This document shows positions 49,850 to 58,240 of a stretch of DNA of 64,000 nt, one piece after another. The notes under the pieces are model-generated. The model did not search any database. It was not told the DNA's origin and saw only the letters and a program-made list of their open reading frames with translations. Made by a program: the position numbers and the translations under genes. The stretch lies in assembly GCF_000622005.1 (NCBI RefSeq), contig NZ_JHWV01000001.1, positions 190,594 through 254,593 of the forward strand, in the 5' to 3' direction. This stretch comes from Anaerovibrio sp. RM50 (GTDB lineage: Bacteria > Bacillota > Negativicutes > Selenomonadales > Selenomonadaceae). Every line of letters begins with the position of its first letter. Within the stretch, counting starts at the first letter, position 1.

Positions 49850-52800
49850 TTATTTTACACCCAGGGTAATATTCTCACCGTTAATGTTCCACTCCTTGGT
49901 GAAACCATCAGTGGAACCATAAGTAATGCCATCGCAGAGGACAATGCTCTTTACCATATCCTCATTGCGGGACAGAATGTCGGTAAGCTTGTCATTGCCG
50001 GCCGCAAATACAGTAATGCGGTCAGTAACCTCGAAGCCATTCTCCTTGCGCATGGTCTGGAGCTTGGAGATAATCTCGCGAACAAAGCCCTCCTCAACGA
50101 GCTCAGGAGTCAAGGTTGTTTCAAGGGCAATAGTAACCTTGCCATAGCGCTGGGTTGCAAAGCCTTCAGTCTGGGACATGGTAATATCAATATCCTCAGG
50201 AATCAGCTCTACCTCGCCGCTCTTTAAGGACAGCTTCAGTTTGCCGGTCTTATCCAGCTCTTCCTTGGCAGCAGCACCATCCAGAGTTGCCAGAGCAGCC
50301 TTAACCTCGCCAATCTGCTTGCCTACCTTAGGACCAAGCACCTTGAACTGTGGCTTCAGGGTATAGGAGAGGTATTCCTCCATATCATCCTTGAACTCAA
50401 CATGCTTCACATTCAGCTCACCAGCCACGATTTCCTTGAAGAAATCATCCAGCTGGCTGTCAGCCTTAACAAAGATATTACCGATAGGCTGACGATTCTT
50501 GATATTAGAAGCATTACGGGCAGCACGGCCAAGAACTACAACCTCCAGTACCAGCTCCATGTTCTTCTCCAGCTCAGCATCAATAAATGCCTCATTTGCC
50601 ACTGGGAAGTCGGTAAGATGTACTGAAATAGGAGCTTTGTCATCAACACTGCAAACCAAATTGCGGTAAATGCTCTCAGTGATAAATGGAACCATTGGAG
50701 CAGACAGCTTAATAACAGTAACCAATGCAGTGTACAGAGTCATATAAGCGTTAATCTTATCCTGGTTCATTTCCTTGCCCCAGAAACGCTCACGGCTGCG
50801 ACGTACATACCAGTTGGACAGCTCATCCACAAATTCCTGCAATGCCTTGGCAGTCTCAGTAACCTTGTAGTTGGCCAGATTGTTGTCAACGGTCTTGATA
50901 AGGGTATTGAGACGGGACAGAACCCACTTGTCCATTACGGAAAGCTTGTCATAATCCAGCTCATGCTTGGTAGCATCAAAGTTATCGATATTTGCGTACA
51001 GTACATAGAAGGCGTATGTATTCCACAGAGTACCCATGAACTTGCGCTGGCCCTCCTGAACCGCATCATCATGGAAGCGGTTTGGCAGCCAAGGGGCACT
51101 GTTTTCGTAGAAGTACCAGCGAATAGCATCTGCGCCATGCTTGTTAAGGGCATCCATTGGGTCAACGGCGTTGCCCTTGGACTTACTCATCTTCTTGCCG
51201 TCCTTGTCCTGAACATGGCCCAGAACGATTACGTTCTTAAATGAGGAATTATCAAAGAGCAAGGTGGAAATTGCCAGCAGTGAGTAGAACCAGCCACGGG
51301 TCTGGTCAACAGCCTCGGAAATGAAGTCTGCAGGATAACGCTCCTCAAAAATCTCCTTGTTTTCAAACGGATAGTGCCACTGGGCAAATGGCATGGAACC
51401 GGAATCGAACCAGCAGTCAATAACCTCTGGTACGCGCTTCATTTCCTTGCCGCAATCCGGACACTTAATGGTTACATCGTCAATATATGGACGGTGCAGC
51501 TCAATATCATCAGGGCAATTGTCGGACATGGACTTCAGCTCTTCAATGGAGCCAATGGAATGCTGACAGCCACAGGAGCACTCCCAGATATTCAGTGGGG
51601 TACCCCAATAACGGTTACGGCTGATACCCCAATCCTGAAGGTGCTCCAGCCACTCCCCAAAACGGCCGGTGCCAATGGAATCAGGCAACCAGTTAATGGT
51701 CTTGTTATTGGCAATAAGCTTTTCCTTAACGTCGGTCATCTTGATGAACCAGGACTCACGGGCGTAGTAAATCAGTGGAGTATCGCAGCGCCAGCAGTGT
51801 GGATAGCTATGCTCGAACTTAGGAGCCTTAAACAGGGCACCGGAAGCCTTCAAATCATCAAGAATCAACGGATCTGCGTCCTTAACAAATACCCCAGGCC
51901 ACTTGGTCTCCTCAGTCATGCTGCCCTTGGCATCAACGAACTGAACAAAGTCCATATCATACTTGCGGCATACACGGGCATCGTCCTCACCAAAGGCAGG
52001 GGCAGTATGAACGATACCTGTACCATCAGAGGTGGTTACATAATCGTCACACATTACATAGAAGCACTGCTTCTTGATCTTGCCCTCAGCAAAATTATAT
52101 AGAGGCTCGTATTCCCTGCGCTCCAAAGCCTTACCCTTGAAACGCTCCACGATTTCAACCTTGACAGCCTCCTCAGGGTTTTCCTTGGACTTCACCCCGG
52201 CAAATACGCTTTCCACCAGTGCCTCAGCCAAAATCAGATACTCACCGTTGCATTTCACCTTTACGTAATCCACATCGGCATTTACTACCAGACCCAGATT
52301 TGAAGGCAGTGTCCAAGGGGTGGTGGTCCATGCCAGGAAGGAGGTATTCTCCTCGCCCTTCACCTTGAAGCGTACAATAGCGGAACGCTCCTTAATATCC
52401 TTGTAGCCCTGGGCAACCTCGTGGGAGGAAAGAGGGGTACCACAGCGAGGGCAGTAAGGAACTACCTTATGGCCCTTGTAGAGAAGGCCCTTCTTCCAGA
52501 TTTCATTAAGAGCCCACCAAACGGACTCAATATAATCGTTTTCGTAGGTAATATATGGATTGTCCATATCTGCCCAGAAGCCAACCACGTCGGAGAATTC
52601 CTCCCACATGCTCTTGTACTTCCACACAGACTCACGGCACTCCTTGATGAATGGCTCAATGCCGTACTTTTCGATCTGCTCCTTGCCATCAAGGCCCAGC
52701 TTCTTCTCCACCTCCAGCTCAACAGGGAGACCATGGGTATCCCAGCCGGCCTTACGGAGAATCTTCTTGCCCTTCATGGACTGATAGCGTGGCAGCATAT

Positions 52801-52996
52801 CCTTGATAACACGGGTCAGAACATGGCCAATGTGTGGCTTGCCGTTGGCTGTCGGCGGACCGTCATAGAAAGTAAAGGTATCGCAGCCCTCGCGGATATC
52901 AATACATTTCTTGGCAATGTCGTTTTCCTTCCAGAATTTCAGGATTTCTCTTTCGCGCTGAACGAAATTCAGGTTTGTGTCAACCTTGTTGTACAA
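49850..52996 (-). CDS. ileS: Isoleucyl-tRNA synthetase
   Basis: 1048-aa class I IleRS of the long (eukaryote-like/IleS2-like length) kind. HIGH-type motif PHIGHVLTR (about 45-53), the WTTTPWTLPSN editing-domain motif, and KMSKSKG (about 597). A CP1 editing domain sits between; a zinc-site pair (CWRCDTPLIYY) and C-terminal anticodon-binding region follow. The start is TTG at 52994-52996: AGGAGG lies 7 bases upstream, and the upstream frame of 23 codons crosses the T-box terminator arm. Expression is set by the T-box RNA upstream. Which resistance type (mupirocin) it is cannot be told by eye. Confidence 0.92.
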   Translation of the reverse strand: MYNKVDTNLNFVQREREILKFWKENDIAKKCIDIREGCDTFTFYDGPPTANGKPHIGHVLTRVIKDMLPRYQSMKGKKILRKAGWDTHGLPVELEVEKKLGLDGKEQIEKYGIEPFIKECRESVWKYKSMWEEFSDVVGFWADMDNPYITYENDYIESVWWALNEIWKKGLLYKGHKVVPYCPRCGTPLSSHEVAQGYKDIKERSAIVRFKVKGEENTSFLAWTTTPWTLPSNLGLVVNADVDYVKVKCNGEYLILAEALVESVFAGVKSKENPEEAVKVEIVERFKGKALERREYEPLYNFAEGKIKKQCFYVMCDDYVTTSDGTGIVHTAPAFGEDDARVCRKYDMDFVQFVDAKGSMTEETKWPGVFVKDADPLILDDLKASGALFKAPKFEHSYPHCWRCDTPLIYYARESWFIKMTDVKEKLIANNKTINWLPDSIGTGRFGEWLEHLQDWGISRNRYWGTPLNIWECSCGCQHSIGSIEELKSMSDNCPDDIELHRPYIDDVTIKCPDCGKEMKRVPEVIDCWFDSGSMPFAQWHYPFENKEIFEERYPADFISEAVDQTRGWFYSLLAISTLLFDNSSFKNVIVLGHVQDKDGKKMSKSKGNAVDPMDALNKHGADAIRWYFYENSAPWLPNRFHDDAVQEGQRKFMGTLWNTYAFYVLYANIDNFDATKHELDYDKLSVMDKWVLSRLNTLIKTVDNNLANYKVTETAKALQEFVDELSNWYVRRSRERFWGKEMNQDKINAYMTLYTALVTVIKLSAPMVPFITESIYRNLVCSVDDKAPISVHLTDFPVANEAFIDAELEKNMELVLEVVVLGRAARNASNIKNRQPIGNIFVKADSQLDDFFKEIVAGELNVKHVEFKDDMEEYLSYTLKPQFKVLGPKVGKQIGEVKAALATLDGAAAKEELDKTGKLKLSLKSGEVELIPEDIDITMSQTEGFATQRYGKVTIALETTLTPELVEEGFVREIISKLQTMRKENGFEVTDRITVFAAGNDKLTDILSRNEDMVKSIVLCDGITYGSTDGFTKEWNINGENITLGVK

Positions 52997-53051
52997 ATTG
53001 ATTACCTCCTGTTTGGTTTGAAATAGGACATGGCTATCACGCAAAATAAAA

Positions 53052-53305
53052 AGACTCCACCCCAAAACAGGATGAAGTCCAACTTCACTATACCACCTAT
53101 TTCGTATACCATCATATACTATCTCTGTAACGGGAGATCCCGGCTCAGCCTACTCTGTATATATATTAAGAAATTTACATATATATACATTTTGACCTGC
53201 TACTCCGAAGTGATTTTCATCAGCTGATACTCCCGCATGGCTTCCACCATCCCATGCTCGCTAGGGGTTTCACATACAGATTACTTTCTTCTTCATTGTC
53301 TTTAT
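53052..53305 (-). promoter_or_regulatory. T-box leader of ileS (Ile-specific)
   Basis: Transcribed leader on the minus strand between the ileS promoter and ileS. Stem I has the distal hairpin GCATGG/CCATGC (loop GATGGTGGAAG) and two ATC triplets as possible Ile specifiers (53226-53228 and 53212-53214; the second, in GAAAATCAC, fits the specifier context better). The T-box sequence AGGTGGTATAG (rc of 53089-53099) provides TGGT (53092-53095) to pair with the ACCA 3' end of uncharged tRNA-Ile. The competing terminator is GGACTTCATCC/GGGTGGAGTCT (53052-53080) with a T-run. Uncharged tRNA-Ile would allow read-through. Confidence 0.85.
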
Positions 53306-53323
53306 ATTCTTAAACTGCTTGAA

Positions 53324-53352
53324 ATTGTACCACAAATGGCACTTTTCTGCAA
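53324..53352 (-). promoter_or_regulatory. Promoter of the ileS T-box leader
   Basis: Minus strand TTGCAG (53352-53347), exactly 17 bases, TACAAT (53329-53324). Transcription would start near 53317, just ahead of T-box stem I. Confidence 0.6.
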
Positions 53353-53396
53353 TAAGAAATGTACGACTATCTGTCCTTAGATGTCAAACTTCTTTA

Positions 53397-53540
53397 TTAC
53401 AGCAGGCTCCTCGTGAAGGGAGAAAAGCTCGGAAGACGGGCCAGCATATTTCTTACGTTGGTAATGTTCTTCTTAGGATTAATTCCCTCCAAATAATCCT
53501 TGATGGAAAAAGTAATAGCTACGTCACTGTTGTGTTTCAT
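53397..53540 (-). CDS. Small gene, 47 aa, possibly frameshifted near the 3' end
   Basis: ATG at 53538-53540, AAAGG 10 bases upstream, and a promoter TTGTTT (53596-53591), 18 bases, TATATT (53572-53567) about 20 bases before its start. The frame gives MKHNSDVAITFSIKDYLEG... and ends SFSPFTRSLL. If one base is missing at RLP|S (near 53436), the protein would instead continue ELFSLHEEPAVIKKFDI and stop at 53377, giving about 54 residues with better composition. I do not recognise it. It lies directly upstream of the ileS leader promoter, transcribed in the same direction. Could be a genuine small protein, a decaying gene, or carry a sequencing error. Confidence 0.4.
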   Translation of the reverse strand: MKHNSDVAITFSIKDYLEGINPKKNITNVRNMLARLPSFSPFTRSLL

Positions 53541-53566
53541 TTTTTATCAACCTTTCTTTTGAATAA

Positions 53567-53596
53567 AATATACTATTTTAAAAAACATGAAAACAA
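53567..53596 (-). promoter_or_regulatory. Possible promoter of the 47-aa small gene
   Basis: Minus strand TTGTTT, 18-base spacer, TATATT; places the start site about 20 bases before the small gene's ATG. Confidence 0.45.
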
Positions 53597-53671
53597 TTTG
53601 TCTTGCCAAAACATTATAGTTTCATATCACAACTATTTTTATTTGTAAACATGCTGAATGGAATAAAAAAT

Positions 53672-53702
53672 GGAGCGTCGCACCTTCTGGTTGCAACGCC
53701 CC
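53672..53702 (-). terminator. Terminator of the secreted 163-aa protein gene
   Basis: GGAGCGTCGCA/TGCAACGCCCC stem, minus strand followed by ATTTTTTATT. Confidence 0.8.
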
Positions 53703-53729
53703 ATAATAATACTCACAGCACTATTTATT

Positions 53730-54221
53730 TCAGTTCCAGACCTCGGATATATTTTCCTGGGCCTGAACAATGCCCCGTCTGTCGCAATAAACTTTTATTG
53801 CGCTGCGATATTTTTCCTCACCAATAGATTCCGGAAATACCACTGTAAAATCCGTTTCAGCAGGATTATCAGTAATGGTCTCACTCATTTCGATATCCCC
53901 CACAGGGTTATATTTTACTATAGCCAGCATACAGCCCTTGGCCTTGCCGCGTGCCAGATTACCCTTATAAGCCCATTTTTCAATGGAATAAGTGCCATCC
54001 TGCTTTTCTACCCGCCACCAGGAAACCAGTGCCTTGCCGGAAGCATTAAAATCCACTACGCTGGTGCGAAAGCTGTCAATGCTGTACACCTCGCCCCTAT
54101 AGGTAAACTCCTTGCCCCAGATGGCAGCTTCACCGCTGTTGGAGCCGATATTTTGTGCCAAAAACAATATCATAACTGCCACAAAGATTCTGCAAATTAT
54201 TGATAGCTGTTGTCTTAACAT
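53730..54221 (-). CDS. Secreted hypothetical protein, 163 aa
   Basis: Exported protein of unknown family. A signal peptide (MLRQQLSIICRIFVAVMILFLAQN..., cleavage near GEA|AIWG) precedes a mainly beta-stranded mature part of about 130 residues: GKEFTYRGEVYSIDSFRTSVVDF, SWWRVEKQDGTYSIEKWAYKG, and a late KVYCDRRGI segment. The ATG at 54219-54221 has GGAGGG 7 bases upstream; the longer frame starts ahead of that site. Its gene stands alone between the exonuclease gene and its terminator. Similar short secreted proteins are common in Negativicutes; function unknown. Confidence 0.7.
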   Translation of the reverse strand: MLRQQLSIICRIFVAVMILFLAQNIGSNSGEAAIWGKEFTYRGEVYSIDSFRTSVVDFNASGKALVSWWRVEKQDGTYSIEKWAYKGNLARGKAKGCMLAIVKYNPVGDIEMSETITDNPAETDFTVVFPESIGEEKYRSAIKVYCDRRGIVQAQENISEVWN

Positions 54222-54275
54222 ATACAATCCCTCCAGCTCAAATATTTTCACTTGAGTAGATTATAACATAATACT

Positions 54276-55028
54276 TTATTTCAGTTCCAGACCTACTGGG
54301 CAGTGGTCACTGCCGAAGATTTCATTATAAATGGTGGCGGACTCGATTTTATCATCGAGGCGGTTGGATATAAGGAAATAGTCTATGCGCCATCCGGCGT
54401 TGTTGGCCCTGGCCTTTCTGAGGTAGGACCACCACGTATAAGCTCCCGTTACATCGGGATATACTTTTCTGAAGGTATCCGTAAATCCGGCCTGAAGAAG
54501 CTCCGTAAATTTCTGGCGTTCATCGTCGGTAAAGCCGGCGTTTTTATGATTGGTCTTTGGATTCTTCAGGTCGATTTCCTTGTGGGCCACATTTAAATCG
54601 CCGCAGATAATCACCGGCTTCTTCTTGTCCAGGCCACACACATAGCCCTTGAAGGCCTCCTCCCAGGTCATGCGATAATCCAAGCGGGCCAGTTCCTTCT
54701 GGGAATTAGGAGTGTAAACAGTTACCAGATAGTAATCCTCAAACTCCATGGTGATAACCCGTCCCTCATGGTCATGCTCCTCCATACCAATTCCATAGGT
54801 TACATCTATTGGCTCCACCCTGGTAAATATAGCTGTGCCGGAATATCCCTTCTTTTCCGCGCTGTTCCAGAACTGCTTGTATCCTGGCAAATCAAGGATA
54901 GCCTGCCCTTCCTGCATCTTGGTTTCCTGAAGGCAGAACACATCAGCATCCATATCCCTGAAGGACTCCATAAATCCCTTCGTCAGACAGGCCCGAAGGC
55001 CATTAACATTCCATGATACAAAACGCAT
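54276..55028 (-). CDS. xth: Exodeoxyribonuclease III (AP endonuclease)
   Basis: 250-aa ExoIII/Xth family enzyme that cuts abasic sites and trims 3' ends in base-excision repair. Motifs: [13 protein letters not shown] at the start (Asn), LQETKMQ (metal-binding Glu), [34 protein letters not shown] and [10 protein letters not shown] (catalytic His). Length is typical. It starts 14 bases after the uppP stop on the same strand, so the two probably share a transcript. Confidence 0.94.
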   Translation of the reverse strand: MRFVSWNVNGLRACLTKGFMESFRDMDADVFCLQETKMQEGQAILDLPGYKQFWNSAEKKGYSGTAIFTRVEPIDVTYGIGMEEHDHEGRVITMEFEDYYLVTVYTPNSQKELARLDYRMTWEEAFKGYVCGLDKKKPVIICGDLNVAHKEIDLKNPKTNHKNAGFTDDERQKFTELLQAGFTDTFRKVYPDVTGAYTWWSYLRKARANNAGWRIDYFLISNRLDDKIESATIYNEIFGSDHCPVGLELK

Positions 55029-55042
55029 ACACTATCCCCCCA

Positions 55043-55888
55043 TTACCCCTGAGTTGGGTCACCCACCATCAGGAGATACGCAATTACAATAATACCCAGA
55101 ACTATACGGTAGTAGCCAAATGGCTTAAAGTCGTTGTTCTTAATATATCTCAGCAGGAACTTAATGGAAATAACAGATACCACAAAGGCAGTGGCCATAC
55201 CGATGACCAAAATCAGCATTTCCGCCCCGGTGAAATGAATACCAAACTTAACAATTTTCAAAAGGCTGGCGCCAAACATAACCGGTATTGCCAAAAAGAA
55301 GGTAAACTCAGCTGCCACATATCGGGAAGCACCAAAGAGAATACCGCCTAAAATGGTGGAACCGGAACGGGAAGTTCCCGGCACCAGGGAAAGTACCTGG
55401 AACAGGCCAATAATGAACGCTGTCTTATAGCTCAGCTTATTCAAATCCGTCACTGCTGGAGTGCGGTTCTTGTTATAGTTTTCCACCACTATAAACATAA
55501 TACCATAGAAAATCAAGGTAAAGGCCACCACGGGAGCCGTCATGAAATGCTCCTCCATGTACTTATTGAACATAAGTCCAATGACAGCCGCCGGCAGGCA
55601 GGCGAAAATTACCTTGAACCACAGCTGATAGGTTTCCCTTTTTTCGCTTCTGGTTTTGTTGGCAGAAAAGGGATTCAGCCTGTCAAAGTTGAGTACAACT
55701 ACAGCCAATATTGCCCCCAGCTGTATTACCACCAGGAACATATCCATAAAGGACTTGGAAACGTCCAGCTTAATAAACTCGTCCACCAAAATCATATGAC
55801 CGGTGCTGCTGATAGGAAGCCATTCCGTCAGTCCCTCAACAATACCCAATATGACAGTCTTAATCAGTTCCATAAAACTCAAATCCAC
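55043..55888 (-). CDS. uppP: Undecaprenyl-diphosphatase
   Basis: 281-aa BacA/UppP membrane enzyme that recycles the cell-wall lipid carrier by removing a phosphate from C55-PP. Motifs [15 protein letters not shown] (about 17-31) and [13 protein letters not shown] (about 175-187) contain the catalytic residues; about eight TM helices. The start is GTG at 55886-55888, with GGGAGA 7 bases upstream; an in-frame ATG five codons later has no site. Bacitracin resistance is a known consequence of overexpression in this family. Confidence 0.94.
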   Translation of the reverse strand: MDLSFMELIKTVILGIVEGLTEWLPISSTGHMILVDEFIKLDVSKSFMDMFLVVIQLGAILAVVVLNFDRLNPFSANKTRSEKRETYQLWFKVIFACLPAAVIGLMFNKYMEEHFMTAPVVAFTLIFYGIMFIVVENYNKNRTPAVTDLNKLSYKTAFIIGLFQVLSLVPGTSRSGSTILGGILFGASRYVAAEFTFFLAIPVMFGASLLKIVKFGIHFTGAEMLILVIGMATAFVVSVISIKFLLRYIKNNDFKPFGYYRIVLGIIVIAYLLMVGDPTQG

Positions 55889-55969
55889 TTTTATCTCTCC
55901 CTATATTTAATTCAAACAGAAGAATTATACCACAAAGAAAGTAAAAAGTGGAAAAAAATAAAAGAAAAA

Positions 55970-56071
55970 CCTCATCCACCGTCTACGACGGTCCCCCTTC
56001 CCCAAAGGGGAAGGCTTATGGTAGAGCCTTCTCCTATGGAGAAGGTGTCAGCCGCAGGCTGACGGATGAGG
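55970..56071. repeat. CCTCATCC multi-hairpin repeat, full copy
   Basis: 102-bp element with inverted ends CCTCATCC (55970-55977) and GGATGAGG (56064-56071). Inside stand four short hairpins in a row: ACCGTC/GACGGT, CCTTCCCC-AAA-GGGGAAGG, CCTTCTCC-TAT-GGAGAAGG and GTCAGCC-GCA-GGCTGAC. It lies between the YdjH-like stop and the uppP start. Repeats of this general look are familiar in gut Firmicutes; it has no ORF. Confidence 0.8.
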
Positions 56072-56087
56072 TCTACTATTTATTCAC

Positions 56088-56966
56088 TTAATAGCTGCCG
56101 CTGCCGCCACCATTACTGCTGCTGCCTCCCGAGCTGCTGGAGCTCCTGCTTTCGCTCCTTTCCCGTTTGGTCCTGCTTACTGTAGTGTGCAGGAATGTAT
56201 CAGACTGATGGGTAATGTTCACTGAGTTGCGGTCCAGATAATCATCTGCCTGGCTCACATGCTGCACGTTGCTCATCTTGCCCCGCAAGTAGCTGACGAA
56301 CAGATACCCCAATCCAAAGGAGCACAGTGCGCCAAGGATTAATCCCATAATACTGAACTCATTGGCTGGGTCCCATGGCTCTCCCTCCTCCTCGTAATAA
56401 TTCAACAATTCATCTACCTTATCGGCATAATTGTTAAAGGCCCCATTATAATCGTCCTTATGGTCCTTTATCTCCGACAAAAATACTTCCTTTATGGCCG
56501 GAAAACCATTTTCATCGGTGATGCGCTGGCGCATATTATTGTCAGTGGTAACAGACCATTTTCTTGCACTTGGACAAATCACCAGCATAATGCTGCCGTT
56601 GTTATGTGCCTCATCACGATAATACTTGTTGAGAACATCATCAGCAAATGCCTTGATTCCCTTCTCAGTTCCCGTGCGTGAATCCTTTGGTATGGTCATT
56701 ACAACCGCCCGGACATTGTGCTTCTGCTCAATCCCATTAAGTTTTTTCTCCAAAGCCGCCGCCTGTTCAGGGGTTATTAACCCTTCCATATCATGGACGC
56801 TGGCGGCTGCAAGATTATCAGGCAACTCCGTATTTACATCGGCCTGTTTTTCCGTTTGGGTTACAGTATTCGTTACCTTTTTTACTTTGGTAGTCTCTGC
56901 CATGACGGGCATGGAAAATGCAAGTAAAAGCAACAGGGACATAAAAATCGTAAATATCTTTTTCAT
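56088..56966 (-). CDS. TPM-domain membrane protein (YdjH/YgcG-like)
   Basis: 292-aa protein. A signal peptide (about 1-23) is followed by a TPM (DUF477) domain (about 55-195; VHDMEGLITPEQAAALEKKL, RAVVMTIPKDSRTGTEKG, NGSIMLVICPSARKWSVTTD), one TM helix (about 209-228, MGLILGALCSFGLGYLFVSYL), then a short basic region and a Ser/Gly-rich end (RSSSSSGGSSSNGGGSGSY), as seen in many TPM proteins. Third gene of a YdjI-YdjG-YdjH-like cluster; in Bacillus subtilis YdjH is a membrane partner of YdjG and YdjI. Ends in the CCTCATCC repeat. Confidence 0.85.
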   Translation of the reverse strand: MKKIFTIFMSLLLLLAFSMPVMAETTKVKKVTNTVTQTEKQADVNTELPDNLAAASVHDMEGLITPEQAAALEKKLNGIEQKHNVRAVVMTIPKDSRTGTEKGIKAFADDVLNKYYRDEAHNNGSIMLVICPSARKWSVTTDNNMRQRITDENGFPAIKEVFLSEIKDHKDDYNGAFNNYADKVDELLNYYEEEGEPWDPANEFSIMGLILGALCSFGLGYLFVSYLRGKMSNVQHVSQADDYLDRNSVNITHQSDTFLHTTVSRTKRERSESRSSSSSGGSSSNGGGSGSY

Positions 56967-56982
56967 TTCTCTGCCCCCTGTC

Positions 56983-58128
56983 CTAATCCGCCATAGCTTC
57001 CATGATAATCAACACTATCCACTTGCAGATGAAATAGGTTATAGGCAATGTAATGAGGCTTGCAAGCCCCCAATACATCTTGGCCTTGTTTTCATCCACC
57101 GGCAGCTCACCTACCAGCTTGCCTGTCTGACCGTTCATAACGAAGGTATAGGGTTTGTCCTCATACTTGGTGGTCAAAATCCATACAGGGGCCATGGCAT
57201 ATTGTTCCTTGCCATCGGTTCTGATGACACTCAAATGCTCGGTACTGCAGGAGTCATAGCCATCCACTGTATACCGCAGCACTCCATCTGCCGATTCTTT
57301 AATTCTCACCTCAGCATTTGGCAGGGCCTCCTTGGCATCAACATCGTATTTATCTGCCAAAAAGCCTGCCATATAGGAGGTATTAAATGGAACCAGCTGG
57401 CTATAATCAAATGGCTCAATACTTTCCATCCAAGTATCGTCCATTTTCACACTGCCATCCACCGGTACATTGTAAAAATTCATAGTACCGGCGCGGTGAA
57501 CCTTGTAGTGATCAGTTTCCGTAACGTCATAGTCCCCTTCAGTATAGCAGCGGGTTTTGGTGGCACTGTACTCAGCCTCAGCCTCCACGGATTCATTAAA
57601 GAGCCAATATGGTACATACATACCCTGAATGGCCTCTACTCTGGCTTTGGAAGCAAAATTGCTTGGTAGGAGCCATTTACCCCTGTGGTATGCCGCAAAA
57701 GCAAGCTTGGCATCCTGCTTGTTCCTTTGGAAAGGAATAACCATATCAGGGCGAAGCTGTTGTTCATAACGGCCCGGCACCATGGTAGGGTTGCCACAAT
57801 AGACACATTCAGTGGCCATTGTATTGTTATCGCAAACTATTTCTGCACCACAGGAGGAACAGGTCATGGCCTTCAGGATGGCAATTTCTTCTGCATCCCA
57901 GGCTCCCCCTGCCGCTTCCATCTCAAACTGCTTTTTCTCTATTTTTGCATCCTTGGCCTTATTGGCCTCAGCTGCCGCAGCTTCCTGTTCTGCGTAAAGC
58001 TTTTCCAGTTCCTCTACTGTAAATTCCGCCTCGCAGTATTCACATTTTATCCTGCTGCCACTACCAGGAGTATAGGCAAGAGGTGCACTACAGCTTGGAC
58101 ACTTATAGTTTACCGAGGTATCTGCCAT
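56983..58128 (-). CDS. Zinc-ribbon membrane protein (YdjG-like)
   Basis: 381-aa protein with two zinc ribbons near the N-terminus: CPSCSAPLAY...CEYCEAEF (about 8-35) and CSSCGAEIVC...CVYCGNP (about 89-115), separated by an Ala/Glu-rich helix (EEAAAAEANKAKDAKIEKKQ). The middle (about 120-345) resembles the large domain of TFIIB-type zinc-ribbon proteins (PYWLFNESVEAEAEYSATKTR, PVWILTTKYEDKPYTFVMNGQTGK), then one or two TM helices at the C-terminus (WGLASLITLPITYFICKWIVLII). The ATG at 58126-58128 has GGGGG 6 bases upstream; the ATG two codons earlier sits on the site. Middle gene of the cluster. Confidence 0.85.
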   Translation of the reverse strand: MADTSVNYKCPSCSAPLAYTPGSGSRIKCEYCEAEFTVEELEKLYAEQEAAAAEANKAKDAKIEKKQFEMEAAGGAWDAEEIAILKAMTCSSCGAEIVCDNNTMATECVYCGNPTMVPGRYEQQLRPDMVIPFQRNKQDAKLAFAAYHRGKWLLPSNFASKARVEAIQGMYVPYWLFNESVEAEAEYSATKTRCYTEGDYDVTETDHYKVHRAGTMNFYNVPVDGSVKMDDTWMESIEPFDYSQLVPFNTSYMAGFLADKYDVDAKEALPNAEVRIKESADGVLRYTVDGYDSCSTEHLSVIRTDGKEQYAMAPVWILTTKYEDKPYTFVMNGQTGKLVGELPVDENKAKMYWGLASLITLPITYFICKWIVLIIMEAMAD

Positions 58129-58162
58129 ATTCATCCCCCTATCATGTATTATTTCAACTACA

Positions 58163-58235
58163 CCTCATCCGGTATTATCAGGGCACCGACGGGCTTTGCC
58201 CTAGTACCATTGGGTGCTTCCCCAAAGGGGAAGGC
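58163..58235. repeat. CCTCATCC multi-hairpin repeat, truncated copy
   Basis: Begins CCTCATCC (58163-58170), holds GCACCGACGGGCTTTGCCC and GGGTGC pairs, and ends in CTTCCCC-AAA-GGGGAAG as in the full copy at 55970, but lacks the right arm. It lies between the YdjI-like stop and the YdjG-like start, inside the cluster. Confidence 0.65.
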
Positions 58236-58240
58236 TATAT

